Shown piece after piece: positions 1-10,058 of a DNA stretch of 64,000 nt. Position 1 is the stretch's first letter, and each line of letters opens with the position of its first letter. The position numbers and the translations under genes were made by a program. The stretch covers positions 868,001-932,000 of the forward strand of contig NC_016946.1 of the NCBI RefSeq assembly GCF_000277125.1, in the 5' to 3' direction. The notes below the pieces were generated by a model, which was not told the origin of the DNA, did no database searches, and saw nothing but the letters and a program-made list of their open reading frames with translations. This DNA comes from Mycobacterium intracellulare ATCC 13950 (lineage in GTDB: Bacteria > Actinomycetota > Actinomycetes > Mycobacteriales > Mycobacteriaceae).

Positions 1-353
<353 letters not shown>

Positions 354-1379
354 ATGGCTAGGACGCGATTGGTCCGGCGTTGGCGCCGCAACATGGAAGT
401 GCGCGACGACGCTGACTACGTCAACATGCTTGCCACACTGTCCGAGGGGTCGGTGCGGCGCAACTTCAACCCGTACACCGACATCGATTGGGACTCACCG
501 GAATTCGCTGTCACCGAGAACGACCCTCGGTGGATCCTGCCGGAGACCGACCCGTTGGGCCGTCATCCCTGGTACCTGGCGCAGTCCGACGAGCGCAAGA
601 TCAAGATCGGGATGTGGCGGCAGGCCAACGTGGCCAAGGTGGGACTGCACTTCGAATCCATCCTGATCCGCGGCCTGATGAACTACACGTTCTGGGTGCC
701 CAACGGCTCGCCCGAATACCGGTACTGCCTGCACGAGTCGGTCGAAGAATGCAACCACACCATGATGTTCCAGGAGATGGTGAACCGGATCGGCGCCGAC
801 GTCCCGGGCATGCCGCGGATGCTCAAGTGGCTGTCGCCGTTGGTTCCGCTGGTGGCGGGGCCGCTGCCGGTAGCGTTCTTCATCGGCGTGCTCGCCGGCG
901 AGGAGCCCATCGACCACACACAGAAAAATGTGCTGCGCGAAGGCAAGTCCCTGCACCCGATCATGGAACGGGTGATGGCGATCCACGTCGCCGAGGAAGC
1001 GCGCCACATCTCGTTCGCTCACGAGTTCCTGCGCAAGCGGGTGCCGGAATTGACCAAGAGGCAGCGGTTCTGGACCGCGTTGTACCTGCCGCTGACCATG
1101 AAGGTGCTCTGCCGCGCGATTGTGGTGCCGCCCAAGGCTTTCTGGCAGGAGTTCGACATCCCGCGCGAGGTCAAGAAGGAACTGTTCTTCCGCTCGCCGG
1201 AATCGCGTAAGTGGCTCAGCGACATGTTCGGCGACGTGCGGATGCTGGCCTATGACACCGGCCTGATGGAGATGCGCTCGGCGCGGCTGATGTGGCGGTT
1301 GTGCAAGATCAACGGCAAGCCGTCGCGCTACCGCAGCGAGCCGCAGCGCCAGCACCTGGCCTCGGTCCCGGCCGCGTAA
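354..1379 (+). CDS. AurF-family diiron oxygenase (Rv0885-like)
   Basis: A 341-residue soluble protein of the AurF / p-aminobenzoate N-oxygenase family, ferritin-like enzymes that use a non-haem diiron centre to activate oxygen. The iron-ligand motifs are present: an ExxEECNH stretch at about residues 128-135 and HVAEEARH at about 211-218, with a GEEPIDH segment between them. The substrate of the mycobacterial members is unknown. The ATG at 354 follows a GGAGG at proper distance and gives the length of Rv0885. A second, distant paralogue lies at 53542-54447 and shares the short IDWD motif near the N-terminus. The gene is divergent from serC and followed by fprB on the same strand. Confidence 0.88.
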   Translation: MARTRLVRRWRRNMEVRDDADYVNMLATLSEGSVRRNFNPYTDIDWDSPEFAVTENDPRWILPETDPLGRHPWYLAQSDERKIKIGMWRQANVAKVGLHFESILIRGLMNYTFWVPNGSPEYRYCLHESVEECNHTMMFQEMVNRIGADVPGMPRMLKWLSPLVPLVAGPLPVAFFIGVLAGEEPIDHTQKNVLREGKSLHPIMERVMAIHVAEEARHISFAHEFLRKRVPELTKRQRFWTALYLPLTMKVLCRAIVVPPKAFWQEFDIPREVKKELFFRSPESRKWLSDMFGDVRMLAYDTGLMEMRSARLMWRLCKINGKPSRYRSEPQRQHLASVPAA

Positions 1380-1400
1380 CGAGTCCGGTCTGTAGGTTTC

Positions 1401-3089
1401 ATGCCGCACGTTATTACCCAGTCGTGCTGCAACGACGCGTCCTGTGTTTTCGCGTGTCCGGTGAATTGCATTCACCCCACGCCGGACGAGCCCGGCTTCG
1501 CCACCTCGGAGATGCTCTACATCGATCCGGCGGCCTGCGTGGACTGCGGCGCCTGCGTGAGCGCGTGCCCGGTCGGGGCCATCGCGCCCGACACCCGGTT
1601 GGACACCAACCAGCTGCCCTTCGTCGAAATCAACGCGTCGTTCTACCCGAAACGGCCCGAGGGTGAGAAGCTTCCGCCGACGTCGAAGCTGGCGCCGGTC
1701 ATCCCGGCCGCCGAAGTGCGGGCGCGCCGCCGGCCGCTGACCGTGGCCATCGTCGGATCGGGTCCGGCGGCGATGTATGCCGCCGACGAGCTACTCACCC
1801 AGCATGGCGTGCGCGTCAACGTCTTTGAGAAGTTGCCCACCCCGTACGGGTTGGTGCGGGCCGGGGTGGCGCCCGATCACCAGAACACCAAGCGGGTCAC
1901 CCGCCTCTTCGAGCGGGTCGCCGGCCACGAGCGCTTCCGCTTCTATCTCAACGTCGAGATCGGCGAACACCTCAGCCACGACGACCTGCTGGCTCACCAC
2001 CACGCCGTGCTGTACGCCGTGGGTGCGCCCGACGACCGTCGCCTGGACATCGAGGGCATGGGTTTGGCCGGCACCGGGACCGCGACCGAATTGGTGGCCT
2101 GGATCAACGGGCATCCCGACTTCGCCGACCTGCCAGTCGATCTCGGCCACGAGCGGGTGGTAATCATCGGCAACGGGAACGTCGCCCTCGATGTCGCCCG
2201 GGTGCTCACCGCGGACCCCGACGACCTGGCCCGCACCGACATCGCCGACCACGCCTTGGCGGCGCTGCGCGGCTCGGCTGTGCGTGAGGTGGTGATCGCC
2301 GCCCGGCGCGGCCCGGCCCAGTCGGCGTTCACGTTGCCCGAGCTGATCGGGCTCACGGGCAGCTCCGAGGTCGTCCTCAGCGCGGCCGACCACGAACTGG
2401 TCGCGGCCGACCTGGCGACGGCGTCGGATCCCTTGACGAAAAACAAGCTGGAAATCCTGAGCACGCTCGGCGACGATTCGGTGCCGGCGGCACGCCCGCG
2501 GATCAGGCTGGCATACCGGCTCACCCCGACCCGTGTGCTGGGGGAGCAGCGTGTCTCCGGTCTGGAGTTCTCGGTCACCGGCACCGATGAGGCGCGCCGC
2601 CTGAACACGGGCCTGGTGCTGACGTCGATCGGCTACCGCGGCAAGCCGATTCGTGGGCTTCCCTATGACGAATCGTCGGCCGTGGTGCCCAACGACGGCG
2701 GGCGCGTCGTCGATCCCGCCTCGCGCGCACCCGTGCCCGGCGCGTACGTCGCGGGCTGGATCAAGCGGGGACCGAGCGGGTTCATCGGGACCAACAAGTC
2801 GTGCTCGTTTGAGACCGTGCAGGCCCTGGTGGCCGATTTCAACGCCGGCAAGCTGACCGAACCGGCGGCCAAGCCCGAGGCGCTGGCCGCCCTGGTGCGC
2901 TCCCGTCGGCCTGAGGCCGTCGACGCGGCGGGATGGCGTGCCATCGACGCCGCCGAAATCGCGCGCGGCAGCGGTGACGGCCGGCCCCGCAACAAGTTCA
3001 CCGACGTCGCCGCGATGCTCGCGGCCGCCGCGACCGCCGAGCCGGCGCCGCCACCGCGACGCCGGCTCTTGGACCGGCTGCTCGGTTAA
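1401..3089 (+). CDS. fprB: Ferredoxin-ferredoxin/NADP reductase fusion FprB
   Basis: A 562-residue protein joining an N-terminal bacterial ferredoxin (about residues 1-90) to a glutathione-reductase-like FAD/NADP reductase. The ferredoxin part shows two cysteine clusters, one with CNDASC and ACPVNC and one with CVDCGACVSACP, as in 7Fe/8Fe ferredoxins. The flavin part begins with a GSGPAAMYAA dinucleotide-binding loop near residue 115 and resembles adrenodoxin reductase. It should pass electrons between NADPH and iron-sulfur acceptors in the cytoplasm, for example for P450s or oxygenases. The neighbouring diiron oxygenase is a plausible but unproven partner. Length is close to M. tuberculosis FprB (Rv0886). 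Confidence 0.93.
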   Translation: MPHVITQSCCNDASCVFACPVNCIHPTPDEPGFATSEMLYIDPAACVDCGACVSACPVGAIAPDTRLDTNQLPFVEINASFYPKRPEGEKLPPTSKLAPVIPAAEVRARRRPLTVAIVGSGPAAMYAADELLTQHGVRVNVFEKLPTPYGLVRAGVAPDHQNTKRVTRLFERVAGHERFRFYLNVEIGEHLSHDDLLAHHHAVLYAVGAPDDRRLDIEGMGLAGTGTATELVAWINGHPDFADLPVDLGHERVVIIGNGNVALDVARVLTADPDDLARTDIADHALAALRGSAVREVVIAARRGPAQSAFTLPELIGLTGSSEVVLSAADHELVAADLATASDPLTKNKLEILSTLGDDSVPAARPRIRLAYRLTPTRVLGEQRVSGLEFSVTGTDEARRLNTGLVLTSIGYRGKPIRGLPYDESSAVVPNDGGRVVDPASRAPVPGAYVAGWIKRGPSGFIGTNKSCSFETVQALVADFNAGKLTEPAAKPEALAALVRSRRPEAVDAAGWRAIDAAEIARGSGDGRPRNKFTDVAAMLAAAATAEPAPPPRRRLLDRLLG

Positions 3090-3093
3090 TGCC

Positions 3094-3144
3094 GATGGCG
3101 GCGACCCGCCGCGCCCGGCCGCGGCCGCGCTTGCGATCGCCGCT
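3094..3144. repeat. Single MIRU-like repeat copy
   Basis: These 51 bases match the unit of the 56-bp tandem array at 50001-50200 at about 44 of 51 positions by eye. They share the GATGGCGGCG start, a GCGCCCGGC core and a CCGCGCTTGCGA...CGCCGCT end. The element fills the gap between convergent fprB and the VOC gene. Its final CT provides the first two bases of CTA, the complement of the VOC gene's TAG stop. The GGCGGCG and CGCCGC ends can pair, so the element may also act as a bidirectional terminator. Confidence 0.65.
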
Positions 3145-3601
3145 AGCCGGCGCCCTGCCCGGACATCGCCGCGGTGATCTCTTCCATGCTGACCTCGCGG
3201 ACCGGCTGCCCCAGCGACCAGTGGTGGCCGAACGGGTCGGCGACCACGCCGTAGCGGTCGCCCCAGAACTGGTCCTCCAACGGGGCCACCACGGTGGCAC
3301 CGGCGTCCAGCGCCCGCTGGAAGCTGGCGTCGACGTCGGTGACGGTGAGGTGGATCGTCACCGGGGTGCCTCCCAGCGAGGTCGGTGTCATCGACTTGCC
3401 GCCACACACCTCCGGGAAGTCGTCGTTGAGCATCACCGTGAAGCCGTTGATGCGCAGCGCGGCGTGCACCAGTTTGCCGTCCGGGCGCGGCACGCGCCCG
3501 ATCTCCTCGGCCCCAAAAGCGTTGACGTAGAAGTCGATTGCCGCGGCGGCATCGTCGACCACGAGGTGGGGGGACAGTGCGGGTTCGATGTTGATCGCCA
3601 T
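3143..3601 (-). CDS. VOC-family (glyoxalase-like) protein (Rv0887c-like)
   Basis: A 152-residue single-domain vicinal-oxygen-chelate protein of the PhnB/glyoxalase type. It has the pattern HLVVDDAAAAIDFYVNAFG at the N-terminus, typical of the first beta-alpha-beta unit, and ends with VVADPFGHHWSLGQP. Family members bind metal and include glyoxalases, dioxygenases and resistance proteins; the substrate here is unknown. Length equals that of M. tuberculosis Rv0887c, and the order fprB-VOC-citA is the same apart from the missing Rv0888. The ATG at 3601 is preceded by AAGGAG at good spacing. The stop codon overlaps the repeat at 3094-3144. Confidence 0.85.
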   Translation of the reverse strand: MAINIEPALSPHLVVDDAAAAIDFYVNAFGAEEIGRVPRPDGKLVHAALRINGFTVMLNDDFPEVCGGKSMTPTSLGGTPVTIHLTVTDVDASFQRALDAGATVVAPLEDQFWGDRYGVVADPFGHHWSLGQPVREVSMEEITAAMSGQGAG

Positions 3602-3735
3602 CCTGATTCTCCTTGCTGTCGGTTCCGTCGCCTGCCCACCGCGGACAGGCTCACGACGTATGACTGCGTCGGCGACGCAAAGTCATCGCGCGACAGCAAC
3701 CATTAGATCGCCGGGCACCGACAACCAGGAAGGCC

Positions 3736-4857
3736 TCAGGCGTTGGTGAGGCTGCGGTCCCAACCCTCGACGGATTCCGGGCTGCGCGGGGCGGGGCCCA
3801 CGTAGATGGCGGACGGCCGGACCAGCTTGCCCAGCCGCTTCTGCTCGAGGATGTGGGCGCACCACCCGGCGGTGCGTCCGCAGGTGAACATCGCCGGCAT
3901 CATGTTGGCCGGCACCCGGGCGAAGTCCAGGATGACCGCGGCCCAGAACTCGACGTTGGTCTCGATGGCCCGGTCCGGGCGCCGCTCCCGCAGCTCGGCC
4001 AGCGCGGCCTGCTCCAGCGCCACGGCAACCTCGTGGCGCGGTGCGCCCAGCCGCTCGGCGGTGGCGCGCAGCACCCGCGCCCGCGGATCCTCGGCGCGGT
4101 ACACCCGGTGCCCGAATCCCATCAGCTTGTCGCCGCTGTCCAAGATCTTCTTCACCAGGCCGCGCGCGTCGCCGGTGCGCTCGACCTCTTCGATCATCGG
4201 CAGCACCCGCGCCGGCGCGCCCCCGTGCAGGGGACCGCTCATCGCGCCGATCGCCCCGGACAGCGCCGCCGCCACGTCGGCGCCGGTGGAGGCGATCACG
4301 CGCGCGGTGAACGTCGAGGCGTTCATCCCGTGCTCGGCGGCCGAAACCCAGTAGGCGTCAATCGCTTCGACGTGGCGCGGGTCCGGCTCGCCCTGCCAGC
4401 GCGTCATGAAACGGGCAGTGACCGTTTCGCATTCGTCGATCACCCGCTGCGGCACCGCGGGCTGATAGATGCCGCGCGCGGACTGGGCAACGTAGGACAG
4501 CGCCATGACGGACGCCCGGGCCAGCTGGTTGCGGGCGGTGGCGTCATCGGTGTCCAGCAGCGGCTTGTACCCCCAGATCGGGGCGAGCATCGCCAGGCCG
4601 GCCTGCACGTCGACGCGCACGTCGCCGGTGTGGATGGGCAGCGGGAACGGCTCGGCGGGCGGCAGCCCGTGGCCGAACTTTCCGTCGACCAGCAACGCCC
4701 ACACGTCGCCGAAAGTGACCTGCTGACCCACCAGGTCTTCGATATCGACACCGCGGTAGCGCAGCGCGCCGCCGTCTTTATCCGGCTCGGCGATTTCGGT
4801 GGTGAAGGCGACCACGCCTTCGAGGCCGGGGACAAAGTCTTCGGGGACCACAGTCAT
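3736..4857 (-). CDS. citA: Second citrate synthase CitA
   Basis: A 373-residue citrate-synthase-family protein, identical in length to M. tuberculosis CitA (Rv0889c). It would condense acetyl-CoA and oxaloacetate. The two histidine motifs are present, [15 protein letters not shown] and [14 protein letters not shown]. At the position of the catalytic aspartate (VDFYTG in GltA2 of this window) it reads [11 protein letters not shown], so glutamate replaces aspartate. The start was set at the ATG at 4857 (MTVVPEDF); a longer open frame runs upstream but has no family resemblance and would overlap pdxH. The gene is divergent from pdxH across a short gap carrying a strong palindrome. Confidence 0.92.
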   Translation of the reverse strand: MTVVPEDFVPGLEGVVAFTTEIAEPDKDGGALRYRGVDIEDLVGQQVTFGDVWALLVDGKFGHGLPPAEPFPLPIHTGDVRVDVQAGLAMLAPIWGYKPLLDTDDATARNQLARASVMALSYVAQSARGIYQPAVPQRVIDECETVTARFMTRWQGEPDPRHVEAIDAYWVSAAEHGMNASTFTARVIASTGADVAAALSGAIGAMSGPLHGGAPARVLPMIEEVERTGDARGLVKKILDSGDKLMGFGHRVYRAEDPRARVLRATAERLGAPRHEVAVALEQAALAELRERRPDRAIETNVEFWAAVILDFARVPANMMPAMFTCGRTAGWCAHILEQKRLGKLVRPSAIYVGPAPRSPESVEGWDRSLTNA

Positions 4858-4891
4858 GCCGAAAATTCTCGCACCCCCCGCTCGGGCCGAC

Positions 4892-4920
4892 GCTACCGGC
4901 CGGTAGCAAGCGCCGGTAGC
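4892..4920. promoter_or_regulatory. Perfect palindrome plus third half-site between citA and pdxH
   Basis: GCTACCGGCCGGTAGC at 4892-4907 is a perfect 16-bp palindrome, followed after four bases by another half-site, GCCGGTAGC, at 4912-4920. It lies in the 72-bp gap between the divergent citA and pdxH starts, where an operator for a dimeric repressor would be expected. No regulator gene is adjacent, so the binding protein is unknown. Confidence 0.45.
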
Positions 4921-4929
4921 GTTGACGCG

Positions 4930-5604
4930 ATGGCACGACGGGACCCCGAGCCAGGAAAAGAGCACCTGCAAAGAATGCGTGTGGAATACGGATCGGCGGA
5001 GAAGGACGGCAGTCCCGATCTCGACGCGGACTGGCTCGGCGATGGTTGGGTTTCGTTGTTGCGCAAATGGATCGACGACGCCGAGCGATCGGGTGTCGCC
5101 GAGCCCAACGCGATGGTGCTGGCCACCGTCACCGCCGACGGGCGGCCGGCGAGCCGATCGGTGCTGTGCAAGGGCGTCGACGAGACCGGGATCACCTTTT
5201 TCACCAACTATGACTCGGCCAAGGGCGGCGATCTGGCCGCGACGCCGTACGCCGCGGTCACGTTTCCCTGGTACCAGCTCGGCCGCCAGGTCCACGTCCG
5301 CGGCCCGGTGAGCAAGGTCACTGCGGAGGCGACCCAGGAGTACTGGTCGAAACGACCGCGCGGATCACAGCTGGGCGCCTGGGCCTCGCATCAGTCGCAA
5401 CCGATCGCGTCGCGGGCGGCCCTGCTGGGCCAGCTGGAGGAGGTGACCGCGCGCTTCGCCGACCGCGAGCAGGTTCCGGTGCCGCCGGGCTGGGGCGGCT
5501 ATCTCATCGCGCCCGAGGTGGTCGAGTTCTGGCAGGGACGGGAAAACCGGTTGCATAACCGCATCCGGGTCAGCGGCGATCGCATCGAGCGCCTCCAGCC
5601 GTAG
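4930..5604 (+). CDS. pdxH: Pyridoxamine/pyridoxine 5'-phosphate oxidase PdxH
   Basis: A 224-residue FMN enzyme that oxidises pyridoxine or pyridoxamine 5'-phosphate to pyridoxal 5'-phosphate, the last salvage step of vitamin B6. The N-terminal NAMVLATV strand, the FMN-binding [10 protein letters not shown] segment, [14 protein letters not shown], and the C-terminal [16 protein letters not shown] signature are all present in order. The ATG at 4930 gives the usual family length; an in-frame ATG at 4975 would remove the poorly conserved first 15 residues. In M. tuberculosis the pdxH gene (Rv2607) is elsewhere, so this position next to citA is a lineage difference. Confidence 0.93.
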   Translation: MARRDPEPGKEHLQRMRVEYGSAEKDGSPDLDADWLGDGWVSLLRKWIDDAERSGVAEPNAMVLATVTADGRPASRSVLCKGVDETGITFFTNYDSAKGGDLAATPYAAVTFPWYQLGRQVHVRGPVSKVTAEATQEYWSKRPRGSQLGAWASHQSQPIASRAALLGQLEEVTARFADREQVPVPPGWGGYLIAPEVVEFWQGRENRLHNRIRVSGDRIERLQP

Positions 5605-5635
5605 CGTGCCCGCGCGGCGGCTAACTTGGCTGGCG

Positions 5636-6535
5636 ATGGACGAAACGGATTCGGTACGTCGGATCTGGACGGCGCTCGGGCTGCCCGGCATCGTCGACGT
5701 GCACACGCACTTCATGCCCAAATCCGTGATGGACAAGGTGTGGCGGTACTTCGATGACGCCGGCCCGCTGGTGGGACGGCATTGGCCGATCGCCTACCGC
5801 AGCGACGAACAACAGCGACTGCGAACCCTCCGCGGCTTTGGGGTCCGGGCGTTCACGGCGCTGATCTATCCGCACAAGCCGCACATGGCGGCCTGGTTGA
5901 ACCAGTGGGGCCGATCGTTCGCGGCGACGACGCCCGACTGCCTGCACACCGCGACGCTGTACCCCGAACCCGGCGTCGAGGACTACGTCGGTCAGGCCAT
6001 CGCGTCCGGCGCCCGCGTATTCAAGGCCCACATTCAGGTCGGCCGCTACAGCCCCACCGACCCGTTGCTCGACGGCGCCTGGGGCGTCATCGAAGACGCC
6101 GCGATCCCCGTGATCATCCACTGCGGCTCGGGTCCCGTCCCCGGCGAACACACCGGCGTCGGGCCCGTCGCGGCACTGCTCGCGCGCCATCCGCACCTGC
6201 GGTTGATCATCGCCCACCTGGGCATGCCCGAGTACACGGATTTCCTCGACCTGGCCGAGCGCTACGACGACGTGCGGCTCGACACCACGATGGCGTTCAC
6301 CCCGTTCGTCGAGGAGGCCATGCCCTTCCCGCCCGCCGAGTACGGACGCCTCCGTGATCTCGCCGACCGCATACTTTTCGGGAGCGACTTTCCCAACATC
6401 CCGTACGGCTACGTCGACGCGGTCGAGGTCCTCACCCGGCTGCCCGGCATCGACGATGTGTGGCTGCGAAAGGTGTTACACGACAACGCCGCTCACGCCT
6501 TCGGGTTGGCCGGGCCGATGTCCACGGCGGGGTGA
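5636..6535 (+). CDS. Metal-dependent amidohydrolase (Amidohydro_2 family)
   Basis: A 299-residue TIM-barrel hydrolase of the amidohydrolase_2 / ACMS-decarboxylase-like family. Metal-ligand motifs are visible: GIVDVHTHFMP near residue 20, a VIIHCGSG strand, LIIAHLGMPEY, and FGSDFPNIPYG near the C-terminus carrying the catalytic aspartate. These enzymes hydrolyse or decarboxylate small aromatic or cyclic substrates; the substrate here cannot be told. The start was placed at the ATG at 5636 because the upstream 10 codons have no family match. It lies 31 bases after pdxH on the same strand and may be co-transcribed. The corresponding M. tuberculosis locus carries other genes (Rv0890c-Rv0895). Confidence 0.85.
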   Translation: MDETDSVRRIWTALGLPGIVDVHTHFMPKSVMDKVWRYFDDAGPLVGRHWPIAYRSDEQQRLRTLRGFGVRAFTALIYPHKPHMAAWLNQWGRSFAATTPDCLHTATLYPEPGVEDYVGQAIASGARVFKAHIQVGRYSPTDPLLDGAWGVIEDAAIPVIIHCGSGPVPGEHTGVGPVAALLARHPHLRLIIAHLGMPEYTDFLDLAERYDDVRLDTTMAFTPFVEEAMPFPPAEYGRLRDLADRILFGSDFPNIPYGYVDAVEVLTRLPGIDDVWLRKVLHDNAAHAFGLAGPMSTAG

Positions 6536-6804
6536 TGGGCGCCGCTTTCCCGGACAACGGCGGTACGCCGTACCTGTTGTGGCCCGCGCCACGCCGGATC
6601 CGCGCGGCACGCGTCGCCGACCGCCGGGCGCGCAGCGGCGAAAGACACGAGCTGCCGGGATCGTCACCGCGCTACCTGATGAAAGCTTAAGGAAGGTTCC
6701 CAGACCCGACCCCGGACGGGCGCCTCGTCGCGATAACGACTACCTTCAGCTGTAAGCACCAAGTCAGGGGCAGCCATATCAGCCGGAAGCACGAAGGGGT
6801 TCTC
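6536..6804 (+). promoter_or_regulatory. gltA2 upstream region
   Basis: This stretch of 269 bases separates the amidohydrolase stop from the gltA2 start. Short open frames run through it, but none has a convincing start signal or recognisable product. It presumably carries the gltA2 promoter; no -10/-35 pair is clear enough to place. An AAGGGG six bases before the GTG at 6805 is the likely ribosome binding site. Confidence 0.4.
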
Positions 6805-8100
<1,296 letters not shown>

Positions 8101-8119
8101 TTTCCTGCCGAGCAGACGC

Positions 8120-8155
8120 AGAATCGCCTGCGGGCGGCGGGATTTACGCGATTCT
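8120..8155. terminator. Candidate bidirectional terminator between gltA2 and the oxidoreductase gene
   Basis: AGAATCGC (8120-8127) and GCGATTCT (8148-8155) are perfect inverted arms with a 20-base GC-rich loop. They lie in the gap between two convergent stop codons and overlap the last codons of the minus-strand gene. No T-run follows, as is common for mycobacterial terminators. Confidence 0.4.
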
Positions 8156-9715
8156 CTGCCTGGTCGCGAGGGAGGCGAGCACTGCCATCGCCGCGTTGTG
8201 CCCGCCGATGCCCGACACCGCCCCACCGCGGCGAGCGCCCGAGCCGCACAACATGATTCGTTCGTGAGCGGTGGCCACGCCCCACTGCCTCGCCGGGGTG
8301 TCCAGCGGATCGTCGTCATCGGCGAACGGCCACGACAGCCCGCCGTGGAAAATGTTGCCGCCGCTCATGCCGAGGGTGCGCTCGAGATCTGATGTGGTCG
8401 TCGTCTCGATGCACGGGCGCCCCTGCGCATCGTGCAGCAGCAGTTCTTGAATCGGTTCGGCCAGAACAGCATTCAGCGATCCCAGCACCTTCTCGGTGAG
8501 CCGCTCGCGCAGCGCGTCCGGGTCGGCGTCGCCGAACAGCGCGTGCGGGGTGTGCAGGCCGAACACCGTCATCGTCTGGACGCCCGAGCGGTGCTGGTCA
8601 TCGGACAGGATGCTGGGATCGGTCAGGGAGTGGCAATACGCTTCGCACGGCAGGGGATTCGGCGGTTGCCCCGCGGCCGCCTGGGTATAGGCCGTATCCA
8701 GTTGCGTCCAGGTCTCGTTGGCGTGGAACGTGCCGGCGAAGGCCTGTTCGGGCGTGACGCCCCGGTCGCGTAGGCGCGGCAGGCGCCGCAGCACCATGTT
8801 CACCTTGACCTGCGCGCCGCCGTCCGCCGGTGGCGGTTCGTCGCCGAGCAGCCCGGCCAGCACGGTGGGCGTGACGCCGGCGAGGACGAACCGGGCCCGG
8901 ACCCGGCGCTCATGGCCGCCGCTGCGATAGCGCACTTCGCCGCTCGGGTCGAGCGCGTAAACCTCTGCGCCGCTGATGATTTCGGCGCCGTGGCCGACGG
9001 CGGCCGCGGCCAGGGCGGTGGTCAGCGCGCCCATCCCGCCGATCGGGACGTCCCAGTCCCCGGTGCCGCCGCCGAGCACGTGGTACAGGAAGCAGACGTT
9101 CTGCGTCAACGACTCATCGTCGAGGCGCGCGAAGGTGCCGATGAGGGCGTCGGTGGCCATCACCCCGCGAACCAGGTCGTTGCCCACCGCGTCGGTGATG
9201 GCCTCGCCGACCGGTTCCTCGATCAGGGCTTCCCAGGCGGCCGCCGCGCGGCGGTCGTTGCTTTCCAGTACGTGGCGGCGGGCCTGCTCGCGGCTGCGTA
9301 GCGGTTCGAGCAGCGTCGGCCACAGCCGCTCGGTCACCAGCCGGCAGCGCTGGTAGAAGTCCGCGAAGCCCTGGGCGTCGTTGGCCGCGCCGATGGCGGC
9401 GAAGGTGTTACCGGGCGCCCCGATCAGCAGCCCGCTGCGGCCGCCGGTGGCGGGGTCGGGCGTGTACGACGAATAGGGACGCCGGGCCAGGCGAATCCCG
9501 GCGCCCAGGTCCTCGACGATGCGGCTCGGTAGCAGGCTGACCAGGTAGGAGTAGCGCGACAGCCGGACGCCGACCCCGTCGAAGGGTTGCGCCGAGATCG
9601 CGGCGCCGCCGGTCTGTTCCAGCCGTTCCAGCAGGCGCACCCGCAGGCCGGCCCGGGCGAGGTAGGCCGCCGCGACGAGGCCGTTGTGCCCGCCCCCGAC
9701 GACGGCGACGTCCAC
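8144..9715 (-). CDS. FAD-dependent NAD(P)/phytoene-desaturase-like oxidoreductase (Rv0897c-like)
   Basis: An approximately 523-residue flavoprotein of the phytoene dehydrogenase/amine-oxidase group. The N-terminus has a clean Rossmann signature, [21 protein letters not shown], followed by [12 protein letters not shown]. Near the C-terminus [13 protein letters not shown] and [22 protein letters not shown] form the second FAD-contact segment. Reaction and substrate are unknown. The start is uncertain: the GTG at 9715 begins right before the Rossmann strand, while the open frame extends upstream through the DUF2630 gene. The stop of that gene at 9742 lies 26 bases upstream, so the two form an operon. 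Confidence 0.85.
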   Translation of the reverse strand: MDVAVVGGGHNGLVAAAYLARAGLRVRLLERLEQTGGAAISAQPFDGVGVRLSRYSYLVSLLPSRIVEDLGAGIRLARRPYSSYTPDPATGGRSGLLIGAPGNTFAAIGAANDAQGFADFYQRCRLVTERLWPTLLEPLRSREQARRHVLESNDRRAAAAWEALIEEPVGEAITDAVGNDLVRGVMATDALIGTFARLDDESLTQNVCFLYHVLGGGTGDWDVPIGGMGALTTALAAAAVGHGAEIISGAEVYALDPSGEVRYRSGGHERRVRARFVLAGVTPTVLAGLLGDEPPPADGGAQVKVNMVLRRLPRLRDRGVTPEQAFAGTFHANETWTQLDTAYTQAAAGQPPNPLPCEAYCHSLTDPSILSDDQHRSGVQTMTVFGLHTPHALFGDADPDALRERLTEKVLGSLNAVLAEPIQELLLHDAQGRPCIETTTTSDLERTLGMSGGNIFHGGLSWPFADDDDPLDTPARQWGVATAHERIMLCGSGARRGGAVSGIGGHNAAMAVLASLATRQRIA

Positions 9716-9741
9716 CGCGTCGTCGGCGTCCGCGTGGCCGC

Positions 9742-10005
9742 TCAGCTCAGGTAGCCCTCGACCTCGTCGGGCGGCCGCACCTCCGCCTCGCGCGGGTCGC
9801 CGCCGCTCTCGCGTAGCGCCCGGCGCTGCCGCAGCAGATCCCAGCACTGGTCGAGTTCGATCTCCATGCGCCGAAGGCGGTCATGTTCCTCCGACGTGTC
9901 GATGTCACCGCGCTGCAGTTGGGCCCGCAGCGCTTTTTCTTCGGCGACCAGTTCGCGGATGTGTGCCAGGGTGTCGTTGTCGGTGGGTTTGCTGCCGTTG
10001 GCCAT
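9742..10005 (-). CDS. DUF2630 small protein (Rv0898c-like)
   Basis: An 87-residue charged, helical protein, with the same length as M. tuberculosis Rv0898c. Almost the whole sequence is predicted alpha-helix/coiled coil with many Glu, Arg and Leu, including AHIRELVAEEKALRAQ and LDQCWDLLRQRRALRES, and it ends in a short conserved tail PPDEVEGYLS. Function is unknown. It lies directly upstream of the FAD oxidoreductase on the same strand and 53 bases beyond the end of prrB. In M. tuberculosis the arfABC (ompA) genes stand between Rv0898c and prrB; here nothing intervenes. Confidence 0.85.
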   Translation of the reverse strand: MANGSKPTDNDTLAHIRELVAEEKALRAQLQRGDIDTSEEHDRLRRMEIELDQCWDLLRQRRALRESGGDPREAEVRPPDEVEGYLS

Positions 10006-10058
10006 CGCTCCAGTCTGCCCGACTCGGGAGGGGGCGGATAGCCGCCGACGGCCCGCGG

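Noticed and set aside
495..1475. Long minus-strand open frame opposite the diiron oxygenase gene
   Set aside because: It is a high-GC antisense shadow: histidine- and arginine-rich, without family resemblance or ribosome site. Many similar frames oppose fprB, citA, ctpE, ligD and uvrD1.
4858..5295. N-terminal extension of the citA frame
   Set aside because: It overlaps pdxH and the palindromic gap, and the extra 146 residues have no citrate-synthase similarity. The ATG at 4857 gives the M. tuberculosis CitA length.
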